Below are positions 17,124 to 26,271 of a DNA stretch of 64,000 nt, one piece after another (position 1 is the first letter of the stretch; each line of letters begins with the position of its first letter). The notes beneath the pieces were generated by a model. The model ran no database searches. It was given only the letters and a program-made list of their open reading frames with translations, and was not told the origin of the DNA. Made by a program: the position numbers and the translations under genes. Source of the stretch: Salinarimonas sp. (lineage in GTDB: Bacteria > Pseudomonadota > Alphaproteobacteria > Rhizobiales > Beijerinckiaceae); NCBI RefSeq assembly GCF_040111675.1, contig NZ_CP157794.1, positions 1-64,000 of the forward strand. The letters are read 5' to 3'.

Positions 17124-18722
17124 ATGTCAGCCACTCGCACCACCCTTGCCGCTCTGCTGCTCGGGGCGACCTTCTTCACGGCCGTCGACGCCGACGCCAC
17201 GACCCTGCGCTGGGCGCGCAGCGGCGACGCGCTCACGCTCGACCCGCATTCGCAGAACGAGGGCCCGACCCACGCCCTCAACCACCATCTCTACGAGCCG
17301 CTGGTCGGCCGCGACCGCGACGGCATGATGGTCGGCCTGCTCGCCACCGACTGGTACCCCGTCGAGGGCGACCCCAGCACCTGGGAGTTCAAGCTCCGCG
17401 AGGGCGTCACCTTCCACAACGGCAACGCCTTCGACGCCGACGACGTGGTGTTCTCGCTCGAGCGCGCCATGTCGGAGACGTCCGACATGAAGGGCCTGCT
17501 CACCTCCGTGACCGGCGTCTCGAAGGTCGACGACTTCACGGTGCACGTCACCACCGACGGCCCGAACCCGCTCCTGCCCAACAACCTGACCAACACGTTC
17601 ATGATGGACAAGGAGTGGTCGGAGGAGAACGACGTCGTCCAGCCGCAGAACTTCGCCGCCGGCGAGGAGAACTACGCGGTGCGCAACGCCAACGGCACCG
17701 GGCCCTTCGTGCTGGTCTCGCGCGAGCCCGACGTCCGCACGGTGATGACGCGCAACGAAGAGTACTGGGGCAAGGGCGAGGTCCCGCTCGGCATCAGCGA
17801 GATCGTCTATACGCCGATCAAGGAGCAGGCGACCCGCGTCGCGGCGCTGCTCTCGGGCGAGGTCGACCTCGTGCAGGACGTGCCGGTGCAGGACATCGAG
17901 CGCCTCGCCTCGACGCCGAGCCTTCGCGTGAACACCGGCCCCGAGAACCGCGTGATCTTCTTCGGCATGGACGTGGGCTCGGCCGATCTCGAGACCGACA
18001 GCGTCGAGGGCGCCAACCCGTTCGCCGACGTGCGCGTGCGCCAGGCCATGAACATGGCGATCAACCGCGAGGCGATCCAGCGCGTCGTCATGCGCGGCCA
18101 GTCAATTCCGGCCGGCATCATCTCGCCGCCCTTCGTGAACGGCTGGACCGAGGCGCTCGACGCCTTCCCGGCGGTGGACATGGAGCAGGCCAAGGCGCTG
18201 ATGGCCGACGCCGGCTACGCCGACGGCTTCACCGCCACGCTGAACTGCCCGAACGACCGCTACGTCAACGACGAGGCGATCTGCCAGGCCGCCGCCGGCA
18301 TGCTCGGCCAGATCGGCATCGACGTGAACCTGGTCTCGCAGTCGAAGTCGCTGCACTTCCCGCTGATCCAGCGGGAGCCGCCGGAGACCGACTTCTACCT
18401 GCTCGGCTGGGGCGTGCCGACCTTCGATTCCGAGTACGTCTTCTCGTTCCTGTACCACACCCGCGACGGCGCGTACGGAACCTGGAACCCGACCGGGTAC
18501 TCGAACGCCGAGGTCGACGCCATGATCAAGTCGCTCGCCTCCGAGACCGATCTCGCGGCGCGTGACGCGACCATCGCCGACATCTGGGCGCAGGTGAAGG
18601 AGGACACGATCTACCTCCCGGTCCACACCCAGACGCTGGCCTACGCGATGAGCGACACGTTCGACATCCCGGTCGACGCCGAGAACCAGCCCAAGATGAA
18701 GTACGTCGCCGTCGGCGAGTGA
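17124..18722 (+). CDS. Peptide ABC transporter solute-binding protein (SBP_bac_5), module 2
   Basis: 532 aa from the ATG at 17124, preceded by AGAGGAGAGG. The signal peptide is SATRTTLAALLLGATFFTAV with cleavage near ADA|TTLRW. The family motif EFKLREGVTFHNGNAFDADD (about residue 90) and NANGTGPFVLVSREPDVRTV are present, and CPNDRYVNDEAICQ is shared with the module 1 protein. It binds an unknown peptide-like ligand in the periplasm. Two hairpins follow its stop before the permease genes. Confidence 0.92.
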   Translation: MSATRTTLAALLLGATFFTAVDADATTLRWARSGDALTLDPHSQNEGPTHALNHHLYEPLVGRDRDGMMVGLLATDWYPVEGDPSTWEFKLREGVTFHNGNAFDADDVVFSLERAMSETSDMKGLLTSVTGVSKVDDFTVHVTTDGPNPLLPNNLTNTFMMDKEWSEENDVVQPQNFAAGEENYAVRNANGTGPFVLVSREPDVRTVMTRNEEYWGKGEVPLGISEIVYTPIKEQATRVAALLSGEVDLVQDVPVQDIERLASTPSLRVNTGPENRVIFFGMDVGSADLETDSVEGANPFADVRVRQAMNMAINREAIQRVVMRGQSIPAGIISPPFVNGWTEALDAFPAVDMEQAKALMADAGYADGFTATLNCPNDRYVNDEAICQAAAGMLGQIGIDVNLVSQSKSLHFPLIQREPPETDFYLLGWGVPTFDSEYVFSFLYHTRDGAYGTWNPTGYSNAEVDAMIKSLASETDLAARDATIADIWAQVKEDTIYLPVHTQTLAYAMSDTFDIPVDAENQPKMKYVAVGE

Positions 18723-18732
18723 TCCCAGCCCG

Positions 18733-18797
18733 CCCGGCGCCCGCGCGGCGCCGGGTCCGGCTTTCGGGACGGGAGACGGCGTGCGCCGCCTCCCGTC
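18733..18797 (+). terminator. Tandem hairpins between solute-binding and permease genes, module 2
   Basis: Two stems follow the stop codon. The first is CCCGGCGCC (18733-18741) with its exact complement at 18747-18755 and a 5-base loop. The second is GACGGGAG-A-CGGC (18768-18780) paired with GCCG-C-CTCCCGTC (18785-18797), with one mismatch and a 4-base loop, followed by CGTCGTTT. The position copies the hairpin of module 1, so partial termination or message stabilisation is again likely. Confidence 0.6.
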
Positions 18798-18824
18798 CGT
18801 CGTTTCGAGCCCGTCCGTGACCCG

Positions 18825-19805
18825 ATGATCGCCTATATCCTCCGAAGCCTCGCGCAGGGCGCGCTCGTGCTCCTCGCCGTCGCCTTCATCGCCTTCTCGA
18901 TGTTCCGCTTCGTGGGCGACCCGGTCGCCAACATGGTGGGGCAGGAGGCGAGCCTGCAGGATCGCCAGGAGCTGCGCGAGCGGCTCGGCCTGGACGAGCC
19001 CTTCCCCGTGCAGTTCGCGATCTTCGTGGGCAACGCCATGCAGGGCGAGTTCGGCATCTCCTATCGCCAGCAGCGCGAGGTCTCCGCCCTGATGCTGGAG
19101 CGCCTGCCGGCGACGATGGAGCTCGCCATCCTCTCCGCCCTGTTCGCCACCATCGTCGGCGTCGCATTCGGCGTCTACGCCGCGATCCGGCGGGACGGCT
19201 GGCTCGCCAACATCATCATGACGGTCTCGCTGGTGGGCGTGTCGCTGCCGACCTTCCTGATCGGCATCGGGCTGATCTATGTCTTCGCGGTGGAGCTGCG
19301 CTGGCTGCCGTCCTTCGGGCGCGGCGAGACGGTGCGGATCGGCTGGTGGACCACCGGGCTCCTGACGGAGTCCGGCCTCAAGTCCCTCGTCCTGCCGGTC
19401 CTGACGCTCGGCTTCTTCCAGCTGACGCTGATCATGCGCCTCGTGCGCTCGGAGATGCTCGAGGTGATGCGCTCCGAGTTCATCCGCTTCGCCCGCGCCC
19501 GCGGCATCCCGGAGCGGACGATCGAGTTCCGGCATGCGCTGCGCAACACGCTGATCCCGGTCGTCACCATCGCCGGCCTGCAGCTCGGCTCGATCATCGC
19601 CTTCGCCATCGTCACGGAGACGGTGTTCCAGTGGCCGGGCCTCGGCTCGCTCTTCGTCAACGCGGTGCAGTTCGCCGACGTGCCGGTGATGGCCGCCTAC
19701 CTCATCTTCGTCGCCTTCGTCTTCGTCGTCGTGAACCTCCTCGTCGACCTCACCTACGTCGCGCTCGACCCCCGCCTGCGGGGCGGCAAGGCGCTCGCCA
19801 AGTAA
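18825..19805 (+). CDS. Peptide ABC transporter permease, DppB type (module 2)
   Basis: 326 aa, the same length as its module 1 counterpart and collinear with it (MIAYILRSLAQGALVLLAVA; SMFRFVGDPVANMVG; EFIRFARARGIPERTIEF). Six helices are expected, and the EAA loop is near residue 215. It is followed 10 bases later by the DppC-type gene. Together with the module 1 genes it shows that the whole SBP-permease-permease block has been duplicated. Confidence 0.93.
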   Translation: MIAYILRSLAQGALVLLAVAFIAFSMFRFVGDPVANMVGQEASLQDRQELRERLGLDEPFPVQFAIFVGNAMQGEFGISYRQQREVSALMLERLPATMELAILSALFATIVGVAFGVYAAIRRDGWLANIIMTVSLVGVSLPTFLIGIGLIYVFAVELRWLPSFGRGETVRIGWWTTGLLTESGLKSLVLPVLTLGFFQLTLIMRLVRSEMLEVMRSEFIRFARARGIPERTIEFRHALRNTLIPVVTIAGLQLGSIIAFAIVTETVFQWPGLGSLFVNAVQFADVPVMAAYLIFVAFVFVVVNLLVDLTYVALDPRLRGGKALAK

Positions 19806-19815
19806 GGGATCGGAC

Positions 19816-20835
19816 ATGGATCTCGAGCCCAAGGCCGATCCCGCGAAGCATGCGGCGCCCGTGGTCGACCGCGCCCACGGCCCCGTCGTCGGCGACGTCG
19901 TCGAGACGCCCGCCGCGCGCATGGGCGTCCTCGCCCGCGCGTGGGATTCGGACATCGCCTACTCGTTCCGGCGCTCCCCCGTGACGATCGTCTCGGCGGT
20001 CGTCGCCGTGATCATGATCCTCTCGGCGATCCTCGCGCCGCTGATCGCGCCGCAGGACCCCTTCAACCCGGCCGCGCTGAACCTGATGGAGGGCTTCACC
20101 CCGCCGGGCGAGCCGAACGCCTTCACCGGCAACAGCTACCTGCTGGGCACCGACCCGCAAGGCCGCGACATGTTCTCGGCGATCCTCTACGGCGCGCGGG
20201 TGTCGCTGCTCGTCGGCGTCGCCTCCGTGATCTTCTCGCTGACGATCGGCGTGACGCTCGGCCTCGTCGCCGGCTATATCGGCGGGCGCACCGAGGCGCT
20301 GATCATGCGCATCGCCGACATCCAGCTGTCCTTCCCGGCGATCCTCGTGGCGCTCCTCGTCTTCGGCGTGGCGCGCGGCGTCATCCCGCCGGCGCAGCAG
20401 GAGCAGGCGACCCTGTTCGTGCTCATCGTCGCCATCGGCCTCTCGAACTGGGCGCAATACGCCCGCACCGTGCGGGCGACGACGCTCGTCGAGAAGTCGA
20501 AGGTCTATGTCGACGCCGCGCGGCTGATCGGGCTCAAGCCCTTCGTCGTCATGGTCAAGCACGTCCTGCCCAACGTGACCGGGCCCGTGCTCGTCATCGC
20601 GACGATCAACCTCGCGCTCGCCATCATCGAGGAGGCGACCCTGTCCTTCCTCGGCGTCGGCATGCCGCCCACCCAGCCCTCGCTCGGCACGCTGATCCGC
20701 ATCGGCCAGCAATTCCTGTTCTCGGGGGAGTGGTGGATCCTGTTCTTCCCCGCCGCGGCGCTCGTCCTGCTCGCCCTGTCGATCAACCTGCTCGGCGACT
20801 GGCTGCGGGACGCGCTCAATCCCAAGCTGAGGTGA
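19816..20835 (+). CDS. Peptide ABC transporter permease, DppC type (module 2)
   Basis: 339 aa. After a longer cytoplasmic N-terminus come the first helix (VTIVSAVVAVIMILSAILAP), the GTDPQGRDMFSAILYG motif (about residue 112) and the EAA loop (KVYVDAARLIGLKPFVVMVK). It closely resembles the module 1 DppC-type protein. It is followed by a 103-base gap and the two ATPase genes. Confidence 0.93.
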   Translation: MDLEPKADPAKHAAPVVDRAHGPVVGDVVETPAARMGVLARAWDSDIAYSFRRSPVTIVSAVVAVIMILSAILAPLIAPQDPFNPAALNLMEGFTPPGEPNAFTGNSYLLGTDPQGRDMFSAILYGARVSLLVGVASVIFSLTIGVTLGLVAGYIGGRTEALIMRIADIQLSFPAILVALLVFGVARGVIPPAQQEQATLFVLIVAIGLSNWAQYARTVRATTLVEKSKVYVDAARLIGLKPFVVMVKHVLPNVTGPVLVIATINLALAIIEEATLSFLGVGMPPTQPSLGTLIRIGQQFLFSGEWWILFFPAAALVLLALSINLLGDWLRDALNPKLR

Positions 20836-20938
20836 GCGTACCGGGCCCGCCTCGCGAGGCGACAGCGCCCGGACGCGGCTGCTAGACTGATCACATGCGA
20901 ACGAGAACGATGAAACATCCCTACCGAGGCCCGAACCG

Positions 20939-21988
20939 ATGAGCGACCCCGTCCTCTCCGTCCGAGACCTCCGGGTCGAGTTCCACACCCGCCGCGGCGT
21001 GCTGAAAGCCATCGACGGCGTCTCCTTCGACATCGGCAAGGGCGAGGTCCTCGGCGTCGTGGGCGAGAGCGGCGCCGGCAAGTCGGTCACGGGCTCGGCC
21101 GTGATCGGCCTGATCGATCCGCCCGGGCGCATCGCCGGGGGCGAGATCCTGCTGTCCGGCCAGCGGGTGGACAACCTGCCGCCGGAGGAGATGCGCAAGG
21201 TGCGCGGCAAGCGCATCGGCATGATCTTCCAGGATCCGCTGACCTCGCTCAACCCGCTCTACAAGATCTCCGAGCAGCTGATCGAGACGATCACCACCCA
21301 CACCGACCTCTCCCCGGCGCAGGCCCGCCAGCGCGCCATCGACCTCCTGACCGAGGTCGGCATCCCCGCGCCCGAGAAGCGGATCGATTCCTACCCGCAC
21401 GAGTTCTCCGGCGGCATGCGCCAGCGTGTCGTCATCGCGCTCGCTCTGTGCGCCGAGCCGGAGCTGATCATCGCCGACGAGCCGACGACGGCGCTCGACG
21501 TCTCGGTCCAGGCGCAGATCATCGCGCTGCTCAAGCGGCTCGGGCGCGAGCACGGCACCGCGATCATGCTCGTCACCCACGACATGGGCGTCATCGCCGA
21601 GACGGCGGACCGCGTCGCGGTGATGTATGCCGGGCGCATCGCCGAGATCGGCCCGGTGCGCGACGTGGTGCAGAACCCGCTCCACCCCTACGCCAAGGGC
21701 CTGATGGGCGCGATCCCGACGCTGGCCGGCGAGGATCCGCGGCTCGTGCAGATCCCCGGCTCGATGCCGCGGCTCAACCGCATCCCGCCGGGCTGCCCGT
21801 TCAACCCGCGTTGCGCCTACCGCTTCGACCGCTGCACGGTCGACCGGCCCGAGCCGCTGGAGCGGCGAGGCCACAGGGTCGCCTGCCACCTCTACGACGC
21901 GGCCTCGGGCGCGCATTATGTCGGCGAAGGCGCGACCTTGCGCGCGGCCGAGCCCACCACCCCTTCCGAGACGGAGGCCACGGCGTGA
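20939..21988 (+). CDS. Peptide ABC transporter ATP-binding protein, DppD type
   Basis: 349 aa. Walker A is GESGAGKS (G42-S49), the ABC signature is SGGMRQRV (about residue 160), and Walker B is LIIADEP (about 178). The C-terminal oligopeptide-transporter domain carries the Cys-rich segment [18 protein letters not shown]. It is a cytosolic subunit energising import. The stop overlaps the GTG start of the next gene (GTGA). As the only ATPase pair nearby it may serve both permease modules. Confidence 0.94.
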   Translation: MSDPVLSVRDLRVEFHTRRGVLKAIDGVSFDIGKGEVLGVVGESGAGKSVTGSAVIGLIDPPGRIAGGEILLSGQRVDNLPPEEMRKVRGKRIGMIFQDPLTSLNPLYKISEQLIETITTHTDLSPAQARQRAIDLLTEVGIPAPEKRIDSYPHEFSGGMRQRVVIALALCAEPELIIADEPTTALDVSVQAQIIALLKRLGREHGTAIMLVTHDMGVIAETADRVAVMYAGRIAEIGPVRDVVQNPLHPYAKGLMGAIPTLAGEDPRLVQIPGSMPRLNRIPPGCPFNPRCAYRFDRCTVDRPEPLERRGHRVACHLYDAASGAHYVGEGATLRAAEPTTPSETEATA

Positions 21989-22992
21989 CGACGACGGCTC
22001 CCTACGTCCGCGTGACGGACCTCAAGCGACGCTTCGACGTCTCGAAGCCCTGGCTCAACCGGGTGATCGAGGGCGGCGAGAAGCAGTATCTCAAGGCCGT
22101 CGACGGCGTCTCCTTCGACATCCCCAAGGGCGAGACCTTCGCGCTCGTCGGCGAATCCGGCTCGGGCAAGTCCACCGTGGCGCGCATGGTGGTGGGCCTT
22201 CTGCCGCCGTCGGCCGGCGAGGTGACCATCGCCGGCATCTCGATGAGCGATCCGAGGGCCGCAGCCGAGCGCCAGCAGCTGCGCCGGCGCATCCAGATGG
22301 TGTTCCAGGACCCCTACGCCTCGCTCAACCCGCGCTGGCGCGTCGAGCGCATCGTCGCCGAGCCGATCCGGGCCTTCAAGCTGATCGAGGGCGAGGCGGA
22401 CATCCGCGCCCGCGTCGGCGAGCTGCTGACCCTGGTCGGCCTGCATCCGGACGACGGCGCCAAGTATCCGCACGAATTCTCCGGCGGCCAGCGCCAGCGC
22501 GTGGCCATCGCCCGGGCGCTGGCGTCGAACGCGGAGTTCCTCGTCTGCGACGAGCCGACCTCGGCGCTCGACGTCTCGGTCCAGGCGCAGATCCTCAACC
22601 TGATGCGGGATCTGCAGGACAAGTTCGGGCTCACCTACCTGTTCATCTCCCACAACCTCGCCGTCGTGCGCCACATGGCGACGAAGATCGGCGTGATGTA
22701 TCTCGGCCGCATCGTCGAGATCTCGGGCGGGCGGGAGATGTTCCAGAACCCGAAGCACCCCTACACGCGCATGCTGCTCGACGCGGTGCCGGACCTCGCC
22801 ATGTCCGGACGCGAGCGCACGCCGGTGGCGGGCGAGATCCCGAACCCGATCAACCCGCCCACCGGCTGCACCTTCAACCCCCGCTGCCCCTTCGCCAACG
22901 AGCGCTGCCGCACGGAGCGCCCGCCGCTCGAGGGCGGCGTCGCCTGCCATGCGGTGCACGAGGGCCGGCTCGGGGTGAAGGACGCGGCTTGA
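21985..22992 (+). CDS. Peptide ABC transporter ATP-binding protein, DppF type
   Basis: 335 aa from a GTG at 21985 that overlaps the previous stop by four bases, so translation is coupled; ACGGAGG lies about 9 bases upstream. Walker A is GESGSGKST (about residue 54), signature SGGQRQRVAIARAL (about 168), Walker B EFLVCDEP (about 187), and the C-terminal Cys-rich segment is TGCTFNPRCPFANERC. It forms the heterodimeric motor with the preceding protein. Confidence 0.94.
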   Translation: MTTTAPYVRVTDLKRRFDVSKPWLNRVIEGGEKQYLKAVDGVSFDIPKGETFALVGESGSGKSTVARMVVGLLPPSAGEVTIAGISMSDPRAAAERQQLRRRIQMVFQDPYASLNPRWRVERIVAEPIRAFKLIEGEADIRARVGELLTLVGLHPDDGAKYPHEFSGGQRQRVAIARALASNAEFLVCDEPTSALDVSVQAQILNLMRDLQDKFGLTYLFISHNLAVVRHMATKIGVMYLGRIVEISGGREMFQNPKHPYTRMLLDAVPDLAMSGRERTPVAGEIPNPINPPTGCTFNPRCPFANERCRTERPPLEGGVACHAVHEGRLGVKDAA

Positions 22993-23149
22993 GCGAGCGC
23001 GGGCGCGGCAACACTTTGTCGTAGGCTGTCGTGCGCCGGGTCTTGAAGTCGCATCAATCCTTCTTTAGCTTCAATCCCCAATGGTGGACCAAGTCGGACG
23101 GCGCAGTCGCGGCGCCCGGCTGGCCACGGCTTGTCGTGGGGGCGAGCGG

Positions 23150-24549
23150 ATGGGGTTCGTGCGGGTCCTGTACGAGCTGGAGGATTCGGAGGCCGTCGTC
23201 AGGGCGTCGACGGCAGCGAGCGTCGCGCTCGCTGCACCCGCCGTTGGCGCGAGTTCCGCTCGCCTCCCGGATCTTCCGCCGGAACTCCATCGAGACCCGT
23301 CCTACGCGCCCGTCGCGATCTTGCGCGAAGCGCGAGCCAAACGTTGTCTTTCGCGGGCGTCGCGACGATGGCTCCGCCCTTCGAGAGCGTCGGAGCCGAT
23401 GCTTTCGTCATTCGCGGCGTGATCGACGAAGCCGATCTCGACCGGGTCGTCAAAAGGGTTCAGGATGCCACCGGCCAGAACCGCGTCTTCGCGGACGCGG
23501 GTGTCGATACCACGCTGACGACGTGCATTCACACACCTCCTGTCGGCACGCACGACGACGTCCGGCGCGAGCTGGGCGCTGCGGAACTGGAGAGGCGGGA
23601 GATGACGGGTCGCGGCGTCGCTGTTGCGATCGTCGACACCGGCTTCAACGTGGCATATCTTCGGCAGCGTGGACACGCTCCTCACTTCGACGCCGCGGGC
23701 AGCTGGAGCGCGGAGCCGACCGTCTCGCCGGGGCAGGCTCGCGTGGGGCACGGAACGATGTGTGCACACAGCGTCCTGCTCGCGGCGCCCGAAGCCTTGC
23801 TGATCGACTTTCCCGTTCTCCTGCATCAGCCGGCGACGACGCCGCTGATCAAGGGCATATTGAGCGATGTGATCATCGCCTACAACAAGCTGCTGCAGAT
23901 GATGGAAACGCAGGCGGATGCGAGGGGATTCCACTCCCTGGTGATCAGCAACAGCTGGGGGATGTATCACCCGACCTGGGACTTTCCTCCAGGAAACCCT
24001 GGCCGCTATTTCGACAATCCGATGCATCCGTTCAACCGACTGGTCTCCTCCCTCGCCAGCGCCGGGGCCGATATCGTGTTCGCGGCGGGGAACTGCGGTC
24101 CGGCTTGTCCGGACAGGAGATGCCAGCCGATACCCGGCGACGTGGCAGACCGCCGCATCTCCGGCGCGAATTCGCACCCTGAAGTGCTTTGTGTCGGCGG
24201 CGTCGACCTCAGGGGCGCTGCTGTCGGCTACTCGACGCGCGGCCCGGGCGCGCTCCAGTACGACAAGCCGGATCTCGCTGCGTACACGCACTTCCTCGGG
24301 TCCGAGGCTCTCGGGGCCGGCAGGCCGGATCTCGGCACATCGACAGCATGCCCCGTCGCCTCTGGAGTCGTCGCGGCGTTGCGCTCGTCCTTCCCCTACC
24401 AGTCCAGCAATCCGCGCCGCACGCCGGCCCGTATCGCTCAATATCTGCGGGACACCGCAAGCAATCCTTTGCCGAGCCGGTGGAACGCCGACTTCGGGTA
24501 CGGGATTGTCGATACATCGCAATTCGACTCCGCAGGGAATGTGCTGTAA
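23150..24549 (+). CDS. Subtilase (S8) peptidase, apparently frameshifted near its N-terminus
   Basis: The catalytic triad is intact: Asp in AIVDTGF (23635-23637), His in GHGTM (23749-23751), Ser in GTSTACPVASGV (24340-24342), with oxyanion Asn in AAGNCG (24091-24093). The triad frame is open from before 23131, but its first part is Arg-rich and not protein-like. The -1-offset frame from ATG 23150 reads a normal sequence (GFVRVLYELEDSEAVVRAS...) until about 23341. Re-reading one A at the AAA codon 23339-23341 joins them into a 466-aa protein (AREARAK-TLSFAGVAT). There is no signal peptide, so it is probably cytosolic. About 120 residues between the junction and the catalytic domain could be a prodomain. 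GC is about 57% in a counted stretch, far below the neighbours. Substrate unknown. Confidence 0.75.
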
Positions 24550-24600
24550 CCTGCTCCCTGCGGTGGGCGTCCGATCACCGCTTATGAGGATTATCCAATT

Positions 24601-24846
24601 ATGGATGACGTCATAATGACACTGTCGTGGCCGCATGGCAGGCCTACGATTGCAGAGGCCGCCAGGGCGCTATCCCTCGACCCGTCCCGTTTGGACGACC
24701 GGTTCGGCGTGCAGGTGATCGATAGACGTGAGAACGTCTACGCGGTCCGGTGCGCCGATGCGGGATGCGGACAGCGGGCTTACAAGGCCGGGCAAGGTCC
24801 CTTCGCGAACCCCGCTATCGGCGTTTTCGGCGATCTCGTCGACTGA
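24601..24846 (+). CDS. Small protein linked to the subtilase, unknown function
   Basis: 81 aa, 51 bases after the peptidase stop, with GAGG about 11 bases upstream of the ATG. The sequence begins MDDVIMTLSWPHGRPTIAEA, then a probable helix (ARALSLDPSRL) and a probable strand pair (DRFGVQVIDRRENVYAVRC). Cysteines lie in RCADAGCGQ, and the end is Gly/Pro/Ala-rich. There is no signal peptide or membrane segment. I do not recognise a family. Same direction, close spacing and similar low GC suggest it works with the peptidase, as inhibitor, stand-alone prodomain or substrate. This is inference. Confidence 0.6.
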   Translation: MDDVIMTLSWPHGRPTIAEAARALSLDPSRLDDRFGVQVIDRRENVYAVRCADAGCGQRAYKAGQGPFANPAIGVFGDLVD

Positions 24847-24870
24847 GGCGCCTCCCGAGCGCTGGCCTCG

Positions 24871-26103
24871 TCATCCTCGTTCCGCTTGCCTGCTTCCCCG
24901 CCGCAGCAGCGCAGGCAGGATCGCCTTGGGGCGCTGTGTCCTGAACTGGCCGCGTTCCACGGCGGCGAACAGCAGGGCCGCGACGACGGCGCTGGTGACG
25001 AACCACATTTCCGTATAGCTCGCCCCGACGACCACGACCCCGAAGCCGGCCGCCAGCGCCGCGAGCGCGCCCGGCGCGACGGCGGCGTGGATGCGGGCGA
25101 CGCCGTGGGCGGCGCTCCAGAAGGCGGCGGCGATCGCGGCCGCCCCGACGAGGCCGAGGTCGAGCCAGATCTCGAACAGCGGCGTTCTCGGCGCGTCGAC
25201 CGGAACGAGGCCGCCGCGGCCGCGCAAAGCCGTCTCGAAGCCCCACCCGGTGAGGAGCCGCAGCGGATCGGCGAGGATCATCGCCCGCCATGTCTCGTAT
25301 CGGCCGACGAGCGAGGCCGGCGCGAGGCCGTCGAGCGGCGCGAGCAGGAAGGCGAGGGCGGGCGCCAGCAGGATCAGGCCGGCGCCGATCGCCGCGACGA
25401 GCGTCGTCGCGAGCCGCATGCGCGAGGCGGCCACGAGATAAGCGAGGGCGCCGGCGGCGAAGCCGGCGAAGGACAGCGCGCTCGGGGCGAGCCCCGTCGC
25501 GATCGCCACCGCGAGCACGAGGGCCACGCTCTGCATGTCGCGCCCGCGGGAGTGCATCCAGGCGGCGGCCGGCCAGATCAGCAGCGCAAGCGCCACGACG
25601 CCGCGGTCGAGCGTGATCGTCGCCTCGTCCCAGGTCGGGCGAGCCTCGAAGAGGAGCAGGCCGACGGCGAGGAGCGCCGCCGCGCCCACGCCGATGGCGA
25701 GCGGGTAGAGGTTCGCGGAACGCATCCGTTCCGGCAGGGCGAGATAGCCGACGAGCCCCAGCGCGAGCGTCGCGGCGAGATTGCCGAGGCGCTCCGTCGC
25801 AGGCCCCGTGAACGGCGCCCAGGCGAGCGAGAGCATGGCCCAGCCGAGCGCGACCAGGACGGCGACGCCCGCCACACGGCCGAGGAGGCTGCTCAGGCTC
25901 GTCGAGAGCCGCCGATGCTCGCCGTCCACGACGGCCGCGATGGCGAGCAGCGCGATGCCGATCGGCGCGAGAATCACCACCCCGCGGCGGGCGACGAGCG
26001 CCACCATCGGCAGCGCGATCATCAGGATCGCGAAGCCGAGGCGACGCAGCAGGGCCGCCGCTTCCGCGGCGGGATCTCGGTGGGGAGAACGGGGGCGCGC
26101 CAT
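24871..26103 (-). CDS. O-antigen ligase/polymerase-like membrane protein
   Basis: 410 aa, about ten hydrophobic helices. The Wzy/WaaL signature region is recognisable towards the C-terminus: GRYETWRAMILADPLRLLTG, then GWGFETALRG and PRTPLFEIWLDLGLVGAAA, which matches the R-x2-W and (H)N-x2-Le-x3-G pattern of the family. Such proteins ligate or polymerise lipid-linked glycans at the periplasmic face. No other glycan genes lie nearby. It converges on the subtilase pair and is divergent from the oxidoreductase gene at 26272. Confidence 0.75.
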   Translation of the reverse strand: MARPRSPHRDPAAEAAALLRRLGFAILMIALPMVALVARRGVVILAPIGIALLAIAAVVDGEHRRLSTSLSSLLGRVAGVAVLVALGWAMLSLAWAPFTGPATERLGNLAATLALGLVGYLALPERMRSANLYPLAIGVGAAALLAVGLLLFEARPTWDEATITLDRGVVALALLIWPAAAWMHSRGRDMQSVALVLAVAIATGLAPSALSFAGFAAGALAYLVAASRMRLATTLVAAIGAGLILLAPALAFLLAPLDGLAPASLVGRYETWRAMILADPLRLLTGWGFETALRGRGGLVPVDAPRTPLFEIWLDLGLVGAAAIAAAFWSAAHGVARIHAAVAPGALAALAAGFGVVVVGASYTEMWFVTSAVVAALLFAAVERGQFRTQRPKAILPALLRRGSRQAERG

Positions 26104-26271
26104 GGCCGCGATCGTCGGTCCGGTCTAGATCTCACACACGTCCGCCGCGCGGGCGCGCCGTATCGGACGGGTGACCTTACCAGAAGCGGAGAGCGCTGAT
26201 GCGTGCGAGGATGCAACACTGTGCGCGTCGTATGCGTCGCCGCAGAGGAACGAGAAAGGGAAAGGGCGATC

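Noticed and set aside
23131..23340. N-terminal extension of the subtilase in the catalytic frame
   Set aside because: The residues are Arg/Gly/Ser-rich and unlike protein, whereas the +1-offset frame here reads a normal sequence.
23150..24846. Subtilase plus small ORF as a cyanobactin-like RiPP cluster
   Set aside because: No cyclodehydratase, LanB/C/M-type or transporter gene adjoins, and the small protein looks globular rather than leader-core.
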